The notes under the pieces: model-generated
Told to the model about the DNA's origin: nothing
Database searches by the model: none
The model's input: only the letters and a program-made list of their open reading frames with translations
From: Gammaproteobacteria bacterium
GTDB lineage: Bacteria > Pseudomonadota > Gammaproteobacteria > CAMYNG01
Direction: 5' to 3'
Length of the DNA: 38,989 bases
Assembly (NCBI GenBank): GCA_011051615.1
Contig: DRKU01000098.1
Location: 1 to 38,989 of the forward strand
Part shown: positions 30,907 to 38,989 of the stretch, piece after piece
Position numbering within the stretch: position 1 is the stretch's first letter
Layout: each line of letters opens with the position of its first letter
Program-made: the position numbers and the translations under genes

Positions 30907-33303
30907 ATGATGTCGCGCCTGCCGTATATTGCCCTGCCCGTGCTGTTGTTGTTCGGCGCCGATCAGATCCCGTTGCCCTGGTTCCTGCTGATCCTTGCCG
31001 CGGCGCTGGAACTGACCTTCTTCTGGCGCGGTTATGTCCTGCTGCATGCCAGCACATCGGGTGAACACCCCCTGCGCATGCGCTGGATCTCGGAACCGGT
31101 GCTCAGGATCTTCAAGCGGATCATTCCTTCCATGTCACCCACCGAGAAAGAGGCCCTTGAGGCCGGTACCGTGTGGTGGGACGGTGAACTGTTCAGCGGC
31201 CGGCCGCGCTGGCGCAAGCTACGCCAGCAGGCAGCGCCCCGCCTGAGCGCTGAAGAAGAGGCCTTCCTCAACGGTCCGGTGGACGAGCTGTGTGCCATGA
31301 TCGACGACTGGAAGATCACGCACGAGGACTACGACCTGCCACCCGAAGTGTGGCAGTTCATGAAAGAGCATGGCTTCTTTGGCATGATCATCCCGCGCAG
31401 CTTCGGTGGGCTGGAGTTCTCGGCGCTGGCCCATTCCGAAGTCGTGCTGCGCATCGCCACGCGCAGCGTCACCGCCGCGGTAACGGTCATGGTGCCCAAC
31501 TCCCTCGGGCCGGCCAAGCTGCTGATGGAATACGGCACCGATACACAACGTAACCACTACCTGCCGCGCCTCGCACGTGGCGAGGAAATTCCCTGTTTCG
31601 CACTCACCAGCCCGCAGGCCGGCAGTGATGCGGGTGCCATTCCCGACTATGGCATCGTCTGCAAACAGGACTTCAACGGCGAAAAGGATGTGCTCGGTAT
31701 CCGCCTCACCTGGGAGAAACGCTACATCACGCTCGGGCCGGTGGCGACCCTGCTGGGACTGGCCTTCAAACTCTACGACCCCGACAGGCTGCTGGGTGAC
31801 AAGGAAGACCTGGGCATCACCCTGGCGCTGATCCCCACCGACCATCCCGGCGTGGATATCGGCCGTCGCCACCTGCCACTCAACATCATGTTCATGAATG
31901 GCCCCAACAGTGGCAAGGACGTCTTCATCCCCATGGACTGGCTCATCGGCGGCGCCGAGCGCGCCGGCCAGGGCTGGCGCATGCTTATGGAGTGTCTCGC
32001 CGACGGCCGCTCCATCTCGCTGCCGGCGCTGGGCTGTGGCGCGGGCAAGCTGGCCAGCCGCGCAGTGGGCGCCTATGGCCGTATTCGTCGCCAGTTCAAG
32101 ATCCCCATCGGCCGTTTCGAGGGCGTGCAGGAAGCACTGGCACGCATCGCCGGTTATACCTATTTGATGGATTCCGCGCGCATTCTCACCGCCAATGCCC
32201 TCGACCGCGGCGAGAAACCCTCGGTGATCTCGGCCATCGTCAAGTACCACATTACCGAGGGCATGCGTACGGTGGTCAACGATGCCATGGACATCCTCGG
32301 CGGCGCCGGTATCTGCCTGGGTCCACGTAACCTCATGGGGCGCGTCTACCAGGCGGTACCCATCGCCATCACCGTCGAGGGGGCAAATATCCTCACTCGC
32401 ACCATGATCATCTTCGGCCAGGGCGCGGTACGGGCGCATCCGCATATCCTCAAGCTGATGGAAGCGGTCAGTGTCGAGGACCACGACGAATCACTGCGCA
32501 AGTTCGATATCGCCCTCTTCGGCCACATCCGCTTCGTATTCACCAACCTGCTGCGCACCTTCAGCTACGCCATCACAAGTTCGGTGTTCATCTTCACACC
32601 GGGGCGCGGTCGGGTACGACGCTACTTCCAGCATCTCACGCGCATGAGTTCAGCCTTTGCGCTGCTCGCCGATGCCGCCATTGCCACCCTCGGTGGCTCC
32701 CTGAAACGCCGCGAGCGACTGTCCGGGCGACTGGCGGATATCCTCAGTCACCTGTACCTGGCCACGGCGGCACTGCAACGCTATCATAACGACGACAGTC
32801 CTAAAGAAGACCTGCCGCTGTTACGCTGGTCCATCGAACACAGCCTGTTCACCATCCAGGATCGTGCCAACCAGATCCTGCAGAATCTGCCCAATCGGCC
32901 GGTAGCCTGGGTGCTGCGCTGGTGCATCTTCCCCTTTGGGCGCTGGTTCTCACCGCCCAGTGACAAGCTTGGTCACCAGGTGGCCGAACTGCTGCTCTCG
33001 CCCTCGGCCACGCGCGATCGCCTGACACGAGGGATCTACATTCCTTCGAGTACCGATCAGCAGATGGGACGCATCGAGGATGCCCTCGTCAAGGTCATCA
33101 CCGCCGAACACGTGGAACGCAAGCTACGCAAGGAGTTGCGCGACTTCAACCCACAGTACAACGGCCTCGAGGCCTGGCTGGCCGAGGGCATCAAGCGCAA
33201 GATCATCGACGAAAACGATGCCCAGCTGGTGCGCGATGCTGAAGCGGCACGCCGCGAGGTGATCGCCGTCGATGATTTCCCCATCGATTTTGCAAAAGAG
33301 TAA
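30907..33303 (+). CDS. fadE: Acyl-CoA dehydrogenase FadE
   Basis: FadE performs the first, FAD-dependent oxidation of beta-oxidation. The 798-residue length matches the large FadE class (E. coli 814) rather than ~380-residue dehydrogenases. Two hydrophobic N-terminal stretches (about residues 5-40) suggest membrane association. Family blocks are EHGFFGMIIPRSFGG, FALTSPQAGSDAGAIPD, ITLGPVATLLGLAFKL, GRSISLPALGCG, RRQFKIPIGRFEGVQE, MDILGGAGICLGPRN and VEGANILTRTMIIFGQG. ATG 30907 has GGAGGA seven bases upstream. An open frame from 30784 lacks a ribosome site. The thiolase gene starts seven bases after the stop. Confidence 0.97.
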   Translation: MMSRLPYIALPVLLLFGADQIPLPWFLLILAAALELTFFWRGYVLLHASTSGEHPLRMRWISEPVLRIFKRIIPSMSPTEKEALEAGTVWWDGELFSGRPRWRKLRQQAAPRLSAEEEAFLNGPVDELCAMIDDWKITHEDYDLPPEVWQFMKEHGFFGMIIPRSFGGLEFSALAHSEVVLRIATRSVTAAVTVMVPNSLGPAKLLMEYGTDTQRNHYLPRLARGEEIPCFALTSPQAGSDAGAIPDYGIVCKQDFNGEKDVLGIRLTWEKRYITLGPVATLLGLAFKLYDPDRLLGDKEDLGITLALIPTDHPGVDIGRRHLPLNIMFMNGPNSGKDVFIPMDWLIGGAERAGQGWRMLMECLADGRSISLPALGCGAGKLASRAVGAYGRIRRQFKIPIGRFEGVQEALARIAGYTYLMDSARILTANALDRGEKPSVISAIVKYHITEGMRTVVNDAMDILGGAGICLGPRNLMGRVYQAVPIAITVEGANILTRTMIIFGQGAVRAHPHILKLMEAVSVEDHDESLRKFDIALFGHIRFVFTNLLRTFSYAITSSVFIFTPGRGRVRRYFQHLTRMSSAFALLADAAIATLGGSLKRRERLSGRLADILSHLYLATAALQRYHNDDSPKEDLPLLRWSIEHSLFTIQDRANQILQNLPNRPVAWVLRWCIFPFGRWFSPPSDKLGHQVAELLLSPSATRDRLTRGIYIPSSTDQQMGRIEDALVKVITAEHVERKLRKELRDFNPQYNGLEAWLAEGIKRKIIDENDAQLVRDAEAARREVIAVDDFPIDFAKE

Positions 33304-33310
33304 CCCCGAC

Positions 33311-34717
33311 ATGGCAACAACAAAAAAAACCACGACGAAAAAGAAAAGCACGGCCACGCGCAAGACCGCGTCGAAAAAGACTACAAAGAAGAAGACTGCC
33401 GCCGCCACGAAAGGGGACAGCGGGGGCAACCTCGCGGGGCGTGATGTGTTTATCGTCGATGGCAGCCGCAGCCCCTTCCTCAAGGCGCGCAACAAACCCG
33501 GTCCCTTCCCCGCCGCGAACCTGGCGCTGGGATGCGCGCGCCCCCTGCTGGCGCGCCAGTCCTTCACGCCCGATCAACTTGACGAAGTGGTGGTCGGCTG
33601 TGTCATGCCCGGTCCCGATGAGGCCAACATCGCCCGTGTGGTAGCCCTGCGCCTGGGTTGCGGTGAAAAGGTGCCGGCCTACACGGTACAACGCAACTGC
33701 GCCTCGGGCCTGCAGGCACTCGACAGCGCCGCCAAGGACATCATCATGGGACGCGCCGATCTGGTGCTGGCCGGCGGCGTGGAATCCATGAGCCATGCAC
33801 CGGTGCTGCTCAACGAGGCCATGGTAACGTGGCTCGGTGAACTCAACAGTGCACGTAGCGTCTGGCAGAAGCTGCAGGTCTTCGGCAGGCTGCGTGGACG
33901 CCACCTGAAACCCATCATCGGCCTGCTACGCGGTCTTACCGATCCGGTAGTAGGCCTGTCCATGGGCCAGACGGCGGAGAACATCGCCTGGCGCTTCGGC
34001 ATCGATCGCGAAACCATGGACCGCTACGCGGTAGAAAGTCACCAACGCCTCGCTGCCGCACAGGACAACGGCTACCTCGACGAGATCGAGCCTCTCTACG
34101 ATCTGAACGGAAACTACTACCTCGAAGACGATGGCCTGCGACGCGACTCCAGCGTCGAGGCGCTGGCCAAACTGCGACCGGTCTTCGATCGCCAGTTTGG
34201 TAACGTCACTGCCGGCAACAGCGCCCAGATCACCGACGGTGCAGCGATGCTGCTCCTTGCCAGTCAGAAGGCGGTGGACGAATACAAGCTGCCGGTCATC
34301 GGCCGCATCGTTGACAGCCAGTGGGCGGGGCTCGACCCGGCACAGATGGGCCTCGGCCCGGTACACGCGGTGACCCCCATCCTGCAACGCCACAACTTCG
34401 GTCTCGACGACGTGGACTACTGGGAGATCAACGAAGCCTTCGCCGCCCAGGTACTGGCCTGTCTGGCCGCCTGGAACGACGAGGACTACTGCCGCAAGGA
34501 ACTGGGGCTGGGCGCGGCCCTCGGCCAACTGGACCGGGCGCGCCTCAATGTGGATGGCGGTGGCGTCAGCCTCGGGCATCCGGTAGGGGCCAGTGGTGCG
34601 CGCATCGTGCTGCACCTGCTCAAGGTACTTGAACGCAACAATGCCCAGCGTGGCATCGCCACCCTGTGTATCGGTGGCGGACAGGGCGGTGCCATGCTCG
34701 TCGAACGCGTCAATTGA
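33311..34717 (+). CDS. Acetyl-CoA acyltransferase (thiolase, FadI-like) with Lys/Thr-rich N-terminal tail
   Basis: Thiolase cleaves 3-ketoacyl-CoA to acetyl-CoA and a shortened acyl-CoA. Catalytic C130 lies in QRNCASGLQAL, NEAFAAQVLA holds the active-site Asn/Glu region, GGGVSLGHPVGASGAR holds the histidine, and TLCIGGGQGG holds the second cysteine. The internal block MGQTAENIAWRFGIDRE and the long middle insertion resemble FadI. The first 34 residues are unusual: 12 Lys, 1 Arg, 12 Thr and no acidic residue, like histone-H1-like or phasin-type tails. The thiolase fold begins near residue 43 (GRDVFIVDG). ATG 33311 has AAAGAG ten bases upstream. A GTG at 33446 would remove the tail but also the first strand, so the tail is probably real. 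It follows fadE by seven bases. Confidence 0.94.
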   Translation: MATTKKTTTKKKSTATRKTASKKTTKKKTAAATKGDSGGNLAGRDVFIVDGSRSPFLKARNKPGPFPAANLALGCARPLLARQSFTPDQLDEVVVGCVMPGPDEANIARVVALRLGCGEKVPAYTVQRNCASGLQALDSAAKDIIMGRADLVLAGGVESMSHAPVLLNEAMVTWLGELNSARSVWQKLQVFGRLRGRHLKPIIGLLRGLTDPVVGLSMGQTAENIAWRFGIDRETMDRYAVESHQRLAAAQDNGYLDEIEPLYDLNGNYYLEDDGLRRDSSVEALAKLRPVFDRQFGNVTAGNSAQITDGAAMLLLASQKAVDEYKLPVIGRIVDSQWAGLDPAQMGLGPVHAVTPILQRHNFGLDDVDYWEINEAFAAQVLACLAAWNDEDYCRKELGLGAALGQLDRARLNVDGGGVSLGHPVGASGARIVLHLLKVLERNNAQRGIATLCIGGGQGGAMLVERVN

Positions 34718-34745
34718 TCTCGCCTGCCAGGAACAAGGAACCAAG

Positions 34746-36797
34746 ATGACAACAACAAACCTGAAACACTGGAAACTGGAGCGCGATGACGATGGCATCG
34801 CCTGGCTCCATCTTGACAAGCAGGATGCCGGTGCCAATGTCCTCTCCGCTGAGGTCCTGGAGGAGCTCGATCATCTGCTCGGTACGCTGACGGCCGAACC
34901 CGCCCGTGCCGTCGTCATTCTGTCGGACAAGAAGAGTGGTTTCATCGCCGGCGCCGATGTCACGGAGTTTCAGAGCTTCGACAGTGAGGAAGCGGCGCTG
35001 AAGAAGATCCGCTATGCCCACAGCATCTTCGACACCCTTGCCGCACTGCCCTGCCCCACCATTGCCCTGATCGATGGCTTCTGCCTCGGTGGCGGCCTGG
35101 AGATGTCACTAGCCTGCCGTTATCGCATTGCCGTCGATGATCCGGCCACCCGCATCGGCCTGCCCGAGGTCCGCCTCGGTATTCATCCCGGCTTTGGTGG
35201 CACGGTACGCATGATCCAGACCATCGGTCCGGTAAGCGGGCTGGATCTCATGCTCAGCGGGCGCAGCCTGTCAGCACGTGCCGCGCGCCGTATCGGCCTG
35301 GTCAATTACGCCGTACCACGCCGCCACGCCCTCAAGGCCGCGCGTGAAGTAGCGCTCTCACCACCCCAGGTCAAACCGCTCTCGTTCTTCAAGACCCTGC
35401 CCAACCTGTCCTTCCTGCGCCCACTGCTGGGCAAGTACCTCGTCAAAAAGGTATCGGCCAAGGCACCGCGCGCTCACTACCCGGCCCCGTACGCGATCAT
35501 CGATCTCTGGGTACGCTACTTCGACAATCCGCGCACCATGCTCGAGCGCGAAGCGGCCTCGGTGGCCAGTCTCATTGTCGGGCGTACCGCGCAGAACCTG
35601 ATCCGCGTCTTTCTGCTCCAGGAGCAGCTCAAGGCGCTGGCCAAGGACAGTGATTACACTGTCAAGCACGTGCATGTCATCGGTGCCGGTGTCATGGGTG
35701 CCGATATCGCCGCCTGGTGTGCCTTTCGCGGCATGACCGTCACCATCCAGGATCGCGCGCACAAGACCCTTGCCCGCGCGGTGAAGACGGCGCACAAGCT
35801 CTTCAAGCGTCGCCTCAAGGACCGCCTGCTGATCCAGGCCGCCATGGATCGCTTCGTACCCGATCTGCGCGGTGACGGTCTTCGCAGTGCCGACGTGGTC
35901 ATCGAGGCCATCTTCGAGGACGTCAAGGTCAAACAGGACCTGTTCCGCTCCATCGAGGGTACCGTCAGGCCCGATGCCATCCTTGCTACCAACACCTCCA
36001 GTATTCCACTCGCCGAGATCGGCAAGGCCCTCAAGGATCCCACGCGCCTCATCGGCCTGCACTTCTTCAACCCGGTAGCGAAGATGCCTCTGGTGGAAGT
36101 GGTACACGACAGAAAGACTGCCGAAGAGTATGTCAGCCACGGTGCTGCGTTCACCAAGGCCATTGGCAAGCTGCCCTTGCCGGTGACCAGCACGCCGGGC
36201 TTTCTCGTCAATCGCGTGCTCATGCCCTACCTCATCGAAGCCGTTACGCTCTACAGCGAGGGCGTACCACCGCTACTTATCGATCGCGCTGCAACGAAAT
36301 TCGGCATGCCCATGGGGCCCATCGAGCTGGCCGATACGGTTGGCCTGGACATCTGCCTGCACGTCGCCGAGATCCTGTCGCAGTCCATGGACATCGACGT
36401 ACCCCAACGCCTCAAGGACATGGTCGAACGCGGTGATGTGGGCAAGAAATCGGGCAAGGGCTTCTATACCTTCAAGAACGGCAAGCCCATCAAACCATCG
36501 CCCGACAAACGCTACGTGGCACCAACCGATATTCAGGATCGCCTCATCTGCCGCTACCTCAACGAGGCCGTGGCCTGCCTGCACGACAAGGTGGTCGCAA
36601 ACCGTGACCACCTGGATGCCGGTATGATCTTCGGCACCGGCTTCGCCCCGTTTCGCGGTGGGCCGATGAAATATATCGACACGCGTGGCGTCGAGCAGTT
36701 GCTGCTGATCATGGAGTCGCTGCGCGAGAAACATGGCGAACGTTTCACCCCCCACCCGGCCTGGAAACAACTGCAAGCGGAAGAAGAAAACCAATGA
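34746..36797 (+). CDS. Multifunctional enoyl-CoA hydratase / 3-hydroxyacyl-CoA dehydrogenase (FadB/FadJ type)
   Basis: This 683-residue protein joins the two middle steps of beta-oxidation. The hydratase half (about 1-200) has the oxyanion motif IAGADV and FCLGGGLEMSLACRYR, with catalytic E119 and E141 in LPEVRLGIHPGFGGT. The NAD-binding half starts at VIGAGVMGADIAAW (G313, G315, G318) and has catalytic H439 in GLHFFNPVAKMPLVE. Two C-terminal 3HCDH domains complete it. FadB and FadJ cannot be separated by eye, and the pairing with a FadI-like thiolase favours FadJ. ATG 34746 has AAGGAA five bases upstream. Its stop overlaps the synthetase ATG by four bases. Confidence 0.95.
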   Translation: MTTTNLKHWKLERDDDGIAWLHLDKQDAGANVLSAEVLEELDHLLGTLTAEPARAVVILSDKKSGFIAGADVTEFQSFDSEEAALKKIRYAHSIFDTLAALPCPTIALIDGFCLGGGLEMSLACRYRIAVDDPATRIGLPEVRLGIHPGFGGTVRMIQTIGPVSGLDLMLSGRSLSARAARRIGLVNYAVPRRHALKAAREVALSPPQVKPLSFFKTLPNLSFLRPLLGKYLVKKVSAKAPRAHYPAPYAIIDLWVRYFDNPRTMLEREAASVASLIVGRTAQNLIRVFLLQEQLKALAKDSDYTVKHVHVIGAGVMGADIAAWCAFRGMTVTIQDRAHKTLARAVKTAHKLFKRRLKDRLLIQAAMDRFVPDLRGDGLRSADVVIEAIFEDVKVKQDLFRSIEGTVRPDAILATNTSSIPLAEIGKALKDPTRLIGLHFFNPVAKMPLVEVVHDRKTAEEYVSHGAAFTKAIGKLPLPVTSTPGFLVNRVLMPYLIEAVTLYSEGVPPLLIDRAATKFGMPMGPIELADTVGLDICLHVAEILSQSMDIDVPQRLKDMVERGDVGKKSGKGFYTFKNGKPIKPSPDKRYVAPTDIQDRLICRYLNEAVACLHDKVVANRDHLDAGMIFGTGFAPFRGGPMKYIDTRGVEQLLLIMESLREKHGERFTPHPAWKQLQAEEENQ

Positions 36798-38593
36798 CCG
36801 TACCTACCGACTATATTTCTACCGAACAGGCCGGCAGTCTGCCGGGCCTGATGATCGAACGCATTCGGCGCAGTCCCGACAAGCGCGCGTACCGCCATTA
36901 CGATCCCGTGACTGCCTCCTGGCTGGAGACCACGTGGGCCGAGATGGGCGGTCATGTGGCCCGCTGGCAGACCGCCCTGAAGAACGAAGGGCTGGTGTCC
37001 GGCGACCGTGTCGGGATCATGCTGCGCAACTGCCGCGAATGGGTCATGCTGGAACAGGCCGCGCTTGGCCTTGGCATGGTGGTCGTTCCCCTCTACACCA
37101 ACGACCGCGCCGAAAATGTCGCCTATATCATCCAGGATGCAGGGATCAAGCTTCTTCTCATTGAAGGTCAGGAATGCTGGGAGCAGATCCGCTCGGCCCG
37201 TGAAGAATTCACCCCGGTAAAGACCATTCTCAGTCTGGATCGTCTCGATGCCAACGAGGAGCGGCGCCTCACCCATGTGGATGACTGGTTACCTGAACAC
37301 GGCGACACCCTGCACACACCCGATATCTATAACCAGCAACTGGCCACCATCGTCTACACCTCCGGCACCACCGGCAAGCCCAAGGGCGTCATGCTCAGCC
37401 ATGGCAACATCCTGTGGAATGCCTATGCCGGTGTACACAGCATCACGGTACAACCCGATGACGTGTTCCTCTCTTTCCTGCCCCTCTCCCACATGTTCGA
37501 GCGTACCGTGGGCCATTACATCCCCATTCTCGCCGGTGCCGAAGTGGCCTATGCACGTTCCATTCCTGAACTGGCCGAGGACCTGCGCACCATTCGTCCC
37601 ACGGTTCTGATCACCGTGCCACGGATCTTTGAGCGGGTGTACAACAAGATCCAGGCGGGGCTGGAGGAGAAATCCCCACTGGCGCGCAAACTTTTCATGG
37701 CCGCCGTGGAAACCGGCTGGCAGCGCTTCGAGATCCAGCAGAGGCGCGCCGCCTGGAGCGCACGCCAGCTCCTGTGGCCGGTGCTCAATGCGCTGGTTGG
37801 CAAGAAAGTCATGGGGCGCCTCGGTGGCCGGTTACGTTTTTCCATCAGCGGCGGCGCGCCCCTGTCGGTGGACATTGCCAAAACCTTCATCGGCCTTGGC
37901 CTGCCCATCTCGCAGGGCTACGGCCTGACCGAAACAAGCCCCATCATCAGCACCAACAAACTGGAAAGCAACGACCCCGCCAGTGTCGGTGAACCCCTGC
38001 GTGACGTGGAAGTCAAACTGGGCGAGGACGATGAACTGCTGGTACGTTCACCGGGAGTCATGCTGGGTTACTGGAACAACGAGGAGGCCACCGCCGCGAT
38101 CATCGACAAGGATGGCTGGTTGCATACCGGCGACAAGGCGCGCATCGTCGACAACCATATCTACATAACCGGCCGCATCAAGGAGATCATCGTGCTTGCC
38201 AATGGTGAGAAGGTGCCGCCGGCAGATATCGAGATGGCCATCGCCAATGATCCCCTCTTCGACCAGGTAATGGTCCTCGGTGAAGGCAAGCCCTACCTCA
38301 GCGCCATCGTCGTACTCAATCCTGACACCTGGCCCAAGCTGGCGGCCAGCCTCGGCCTCGACAGCACCGCACCGGAGGCGCTCACCGATCGTCGCACTCT
38401 GGATGCGGTGCTGGAGCAGATCGCCGCGCAGATGGGCGAGTTCCCGGGTTATGCGAAGATCATCAAGGTCACCCTGAGCTTCGACCCCTGGACCGTGGAC
38501 GACGGGCTTATTACGCCAACACTCAAGCTGCGGCGCAAGCAGATCATGGAGCGTTTCGCAGACGCGATCGAAGCCATGTACAGCGGGCACTGA
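36794..38593 (+). CDS. Long-chain fatty-acid-CoA ligase (AMP-forming)
   Basis: The enzyme activates fatty acids to acyl-CoA with ATP, feeding the neighbouring pathway. The 599-residue protein has the AMP-binding P-loop YTSGTTGKPKGVMLSHGN (about 189-206), FLPLSHMFER, the A5 motif GYGLTETSP, the A7 motif DGWLHTGDKA and the A8 region GRIKEIIVLANGEKVPP. Length and LPLSHMFERT resemble the FadD15/FAA class of long-chain ligases more than E. coli FadD. The ATG overlaps the previous stop (ATGA), indicating coupling. No membrane helix is evident. Confidence 0.94.
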   Translation: MTVPTDYISTEQAGSLPGLMIERIRRSPDKRAYRHYDPVTASWLETTWAEMGGHVARWQTALKNEGLVSGDRVGIMLRNCREWVMLEQAALGLGMVVVPLYTNDRAENVAYIIQDAGIKLLLIEGQECWEQIRSAREEFTPVKTILSLDRLDANEERRLTHVDDWLPEHGDTLHTPDIYNQQLATIVYTSGTTGKPKGVMLSHGNILWNAYAGVHSITVQPDDVFLSFLPLSHMFERTVGHYIPILAGAEVAYARSIPELAEDLRTIRPTVLITVPRIFERVYNKIQAGLEEKSPLARKLFMAAVETGWQRFEIQQRRAAWSARQLLWPVLNALVGKKVMGRLGGRLRFSISGGAPLSVDIAKTFIGLGLPISQGYGLTETSPIISTNKLESNDPASVGEPLRDVEVKLGEDDELLVRSPGVMLGYWNNEEATAAIIDKDGWLHTGDKARIVDNHIYITGRIKEIIVLANGEKVPPADIEMAIANDPLFDQVMVLGEGKPYLSAIVVLNPDTWPKLAASLGLDSTAPEALTDRRTLDAVLEQIAAQMGEFPGYAKIIKVTLSFDPWTVDDGLITPTLKLRRKQIMERFADAIEAMYSGH

Positions 38594-38597
38594 GCTC

Positions 38598-38989
38598 ATG
38601 GGCGAGGAACAACCAGCCTGCGAAGCCCTGCCGCTGGACCAGGCGCCGGCCATCCGGGTGCTGGCCATGCCGGCCGATACCAATGCCGCCGGCGACATCT
38701 TCGGTGGCTGGCTCATGTCGCAGGTAGACATCGCCGGCAGTATTGTCGCCCTGCAACGTGCGCGTGGGCGCGTGGTCACCGTAGCGGTCAACGAGTTCCT
38801 GTTTCTGAAGCCTGTCTTCGTCGGCGATCTGATCAGTCTCTATGCCAAGGTCACGCGCGTGGGACATACCTCCATCACCGTCAAGGTACAGGGCTTCGCC
38901 CAGCGCAGCCGCCGCACCCACGAAGTGGAGCGCGTCTGCGAAGCCGCCCTCACCTACGTCGCCATCGACGAAAACCGACGACCGCGACC
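38598..38989 (+). CDS. yciA: YciA-type acyl-CoA thioesterase, 3-prime end cut by window edge
   Basis: About 130 codons are visible of a hotdog-fold acyl-CoA hydrolase. The start RVLAMPADTNAAGDIFGGWL and MSQVDIAG closely match E. coli YciA, including the catalytic Asp in GDIFGGW; RVVTVAV, FLKPVFVGD and CEAALTYVAID follow the family. YciA is about 132 residues in E. coli, so only a few residues can be missing. The ATG at 38598 is four bases after the ligase stop, placing it in the beta-oxidation operon. It may recycle CoA or release fatty acids when acyl-CoA accumulates. No stop is reached before position 38989. Confidence 0.94.
   Translation, partial: MGEEQPACEALPLDQAPAIRVLAMPADTNAAGDIFGGWLMSQVDIAGSIVALQRARGRVVTVAVNEFLFLKPVFVGDLISLYAKVTRVGHTSITVKVQGFAQRSRRTHEVERVCEAALTYVAIDENRRPR

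Overview
The window is a chromosomal stretch from a GC-rich Gammaproteobacterium outside the Enterobacterales. It is almost entirely protein-coding, with about 29 genes, short gaps and many start/stop overlaps. No rRNA, tRNA, phage, insertion sequence or CRISPR array was seen. The taxonomic call rests on gene order. From memory of the E. coli map, two separate neighbourhoods (ftsK-lrp-trxB...aat-infA-clpA-clpS-cspD, and rluE/icd, nudJ-mnmA-hflD-purB with roxA nearby) are joined here into one run, as I recall for pseudomonads and many other Gammaproteobacteria.

Positions 1-7754 hold cell division, redox and N-degron genes. ftsK is cut by the window edge and ald follows, both on the minus strand. 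On the plus strand come trxB, a FemAB/GNAT-like protein, aat, bpt, an unrecognised 97-residue protein and infA. Positions 7755-8155 hold no gene. They contain a roughly 250 bp imperfect inverted-repeat element, the oddest non-coding object in the window. Positions 8156-11262 hold clpA and clpS (minus) and cspD (plus). Aat and Bpt attach destabilising N-terminal residues, ClpS recognises them and ClpA unfolds the substrate, so most of a bacterial N-degron pathway sits within about 5.3 kb.

Positions 11315-15744 hold a shared bidirectional terminator, icd, and a membrane-bound PAS-GGDEF-EAL protein. Positions 15805-24657 are RNA modification and central metabolism: rluE-like pseudouridine synthase, a membrane-anchored coiled-coil protein, nudJ, mnmA, hflD, acnA, a convergent methyltransferase gene and purB. 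Relative to E. coli, acnA and the methyltransferase gene lie between hflD and purB.

Positions 24659-30645 are a tight plus-strand run: a RoxA/YcfD-type ribosomal oxygenase, a GNAT acetyltransferase, a conserved PLD-like small protein, a secreted secretin-like protein, a PDZ-containing M61 peptidase and a class-V aminotransferase. Positions 30646-38989 are a fatty-acid beta-oxidation operon: fadE, a FadI-like thiolase with a 34-residue lysine/threonine tail, a FadB/FadJ-type multifunctional enzyme, a long-chain acyl-CoA synthetase and a YciA-type acyl-CoA thioesterase cut by the window end. A promoter and two palindromes precede fadE.

The most notable items are the inverted-repeat element at 7812-8062, the lysine-rich tail on the thiolase, the stand-alone secretin-like protein, the unrecognised small gene at 7104-7397, and the palindromes in front of trxB and fadE. 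All calls are by eye from motifs and remembered family sequences; no database search was run.
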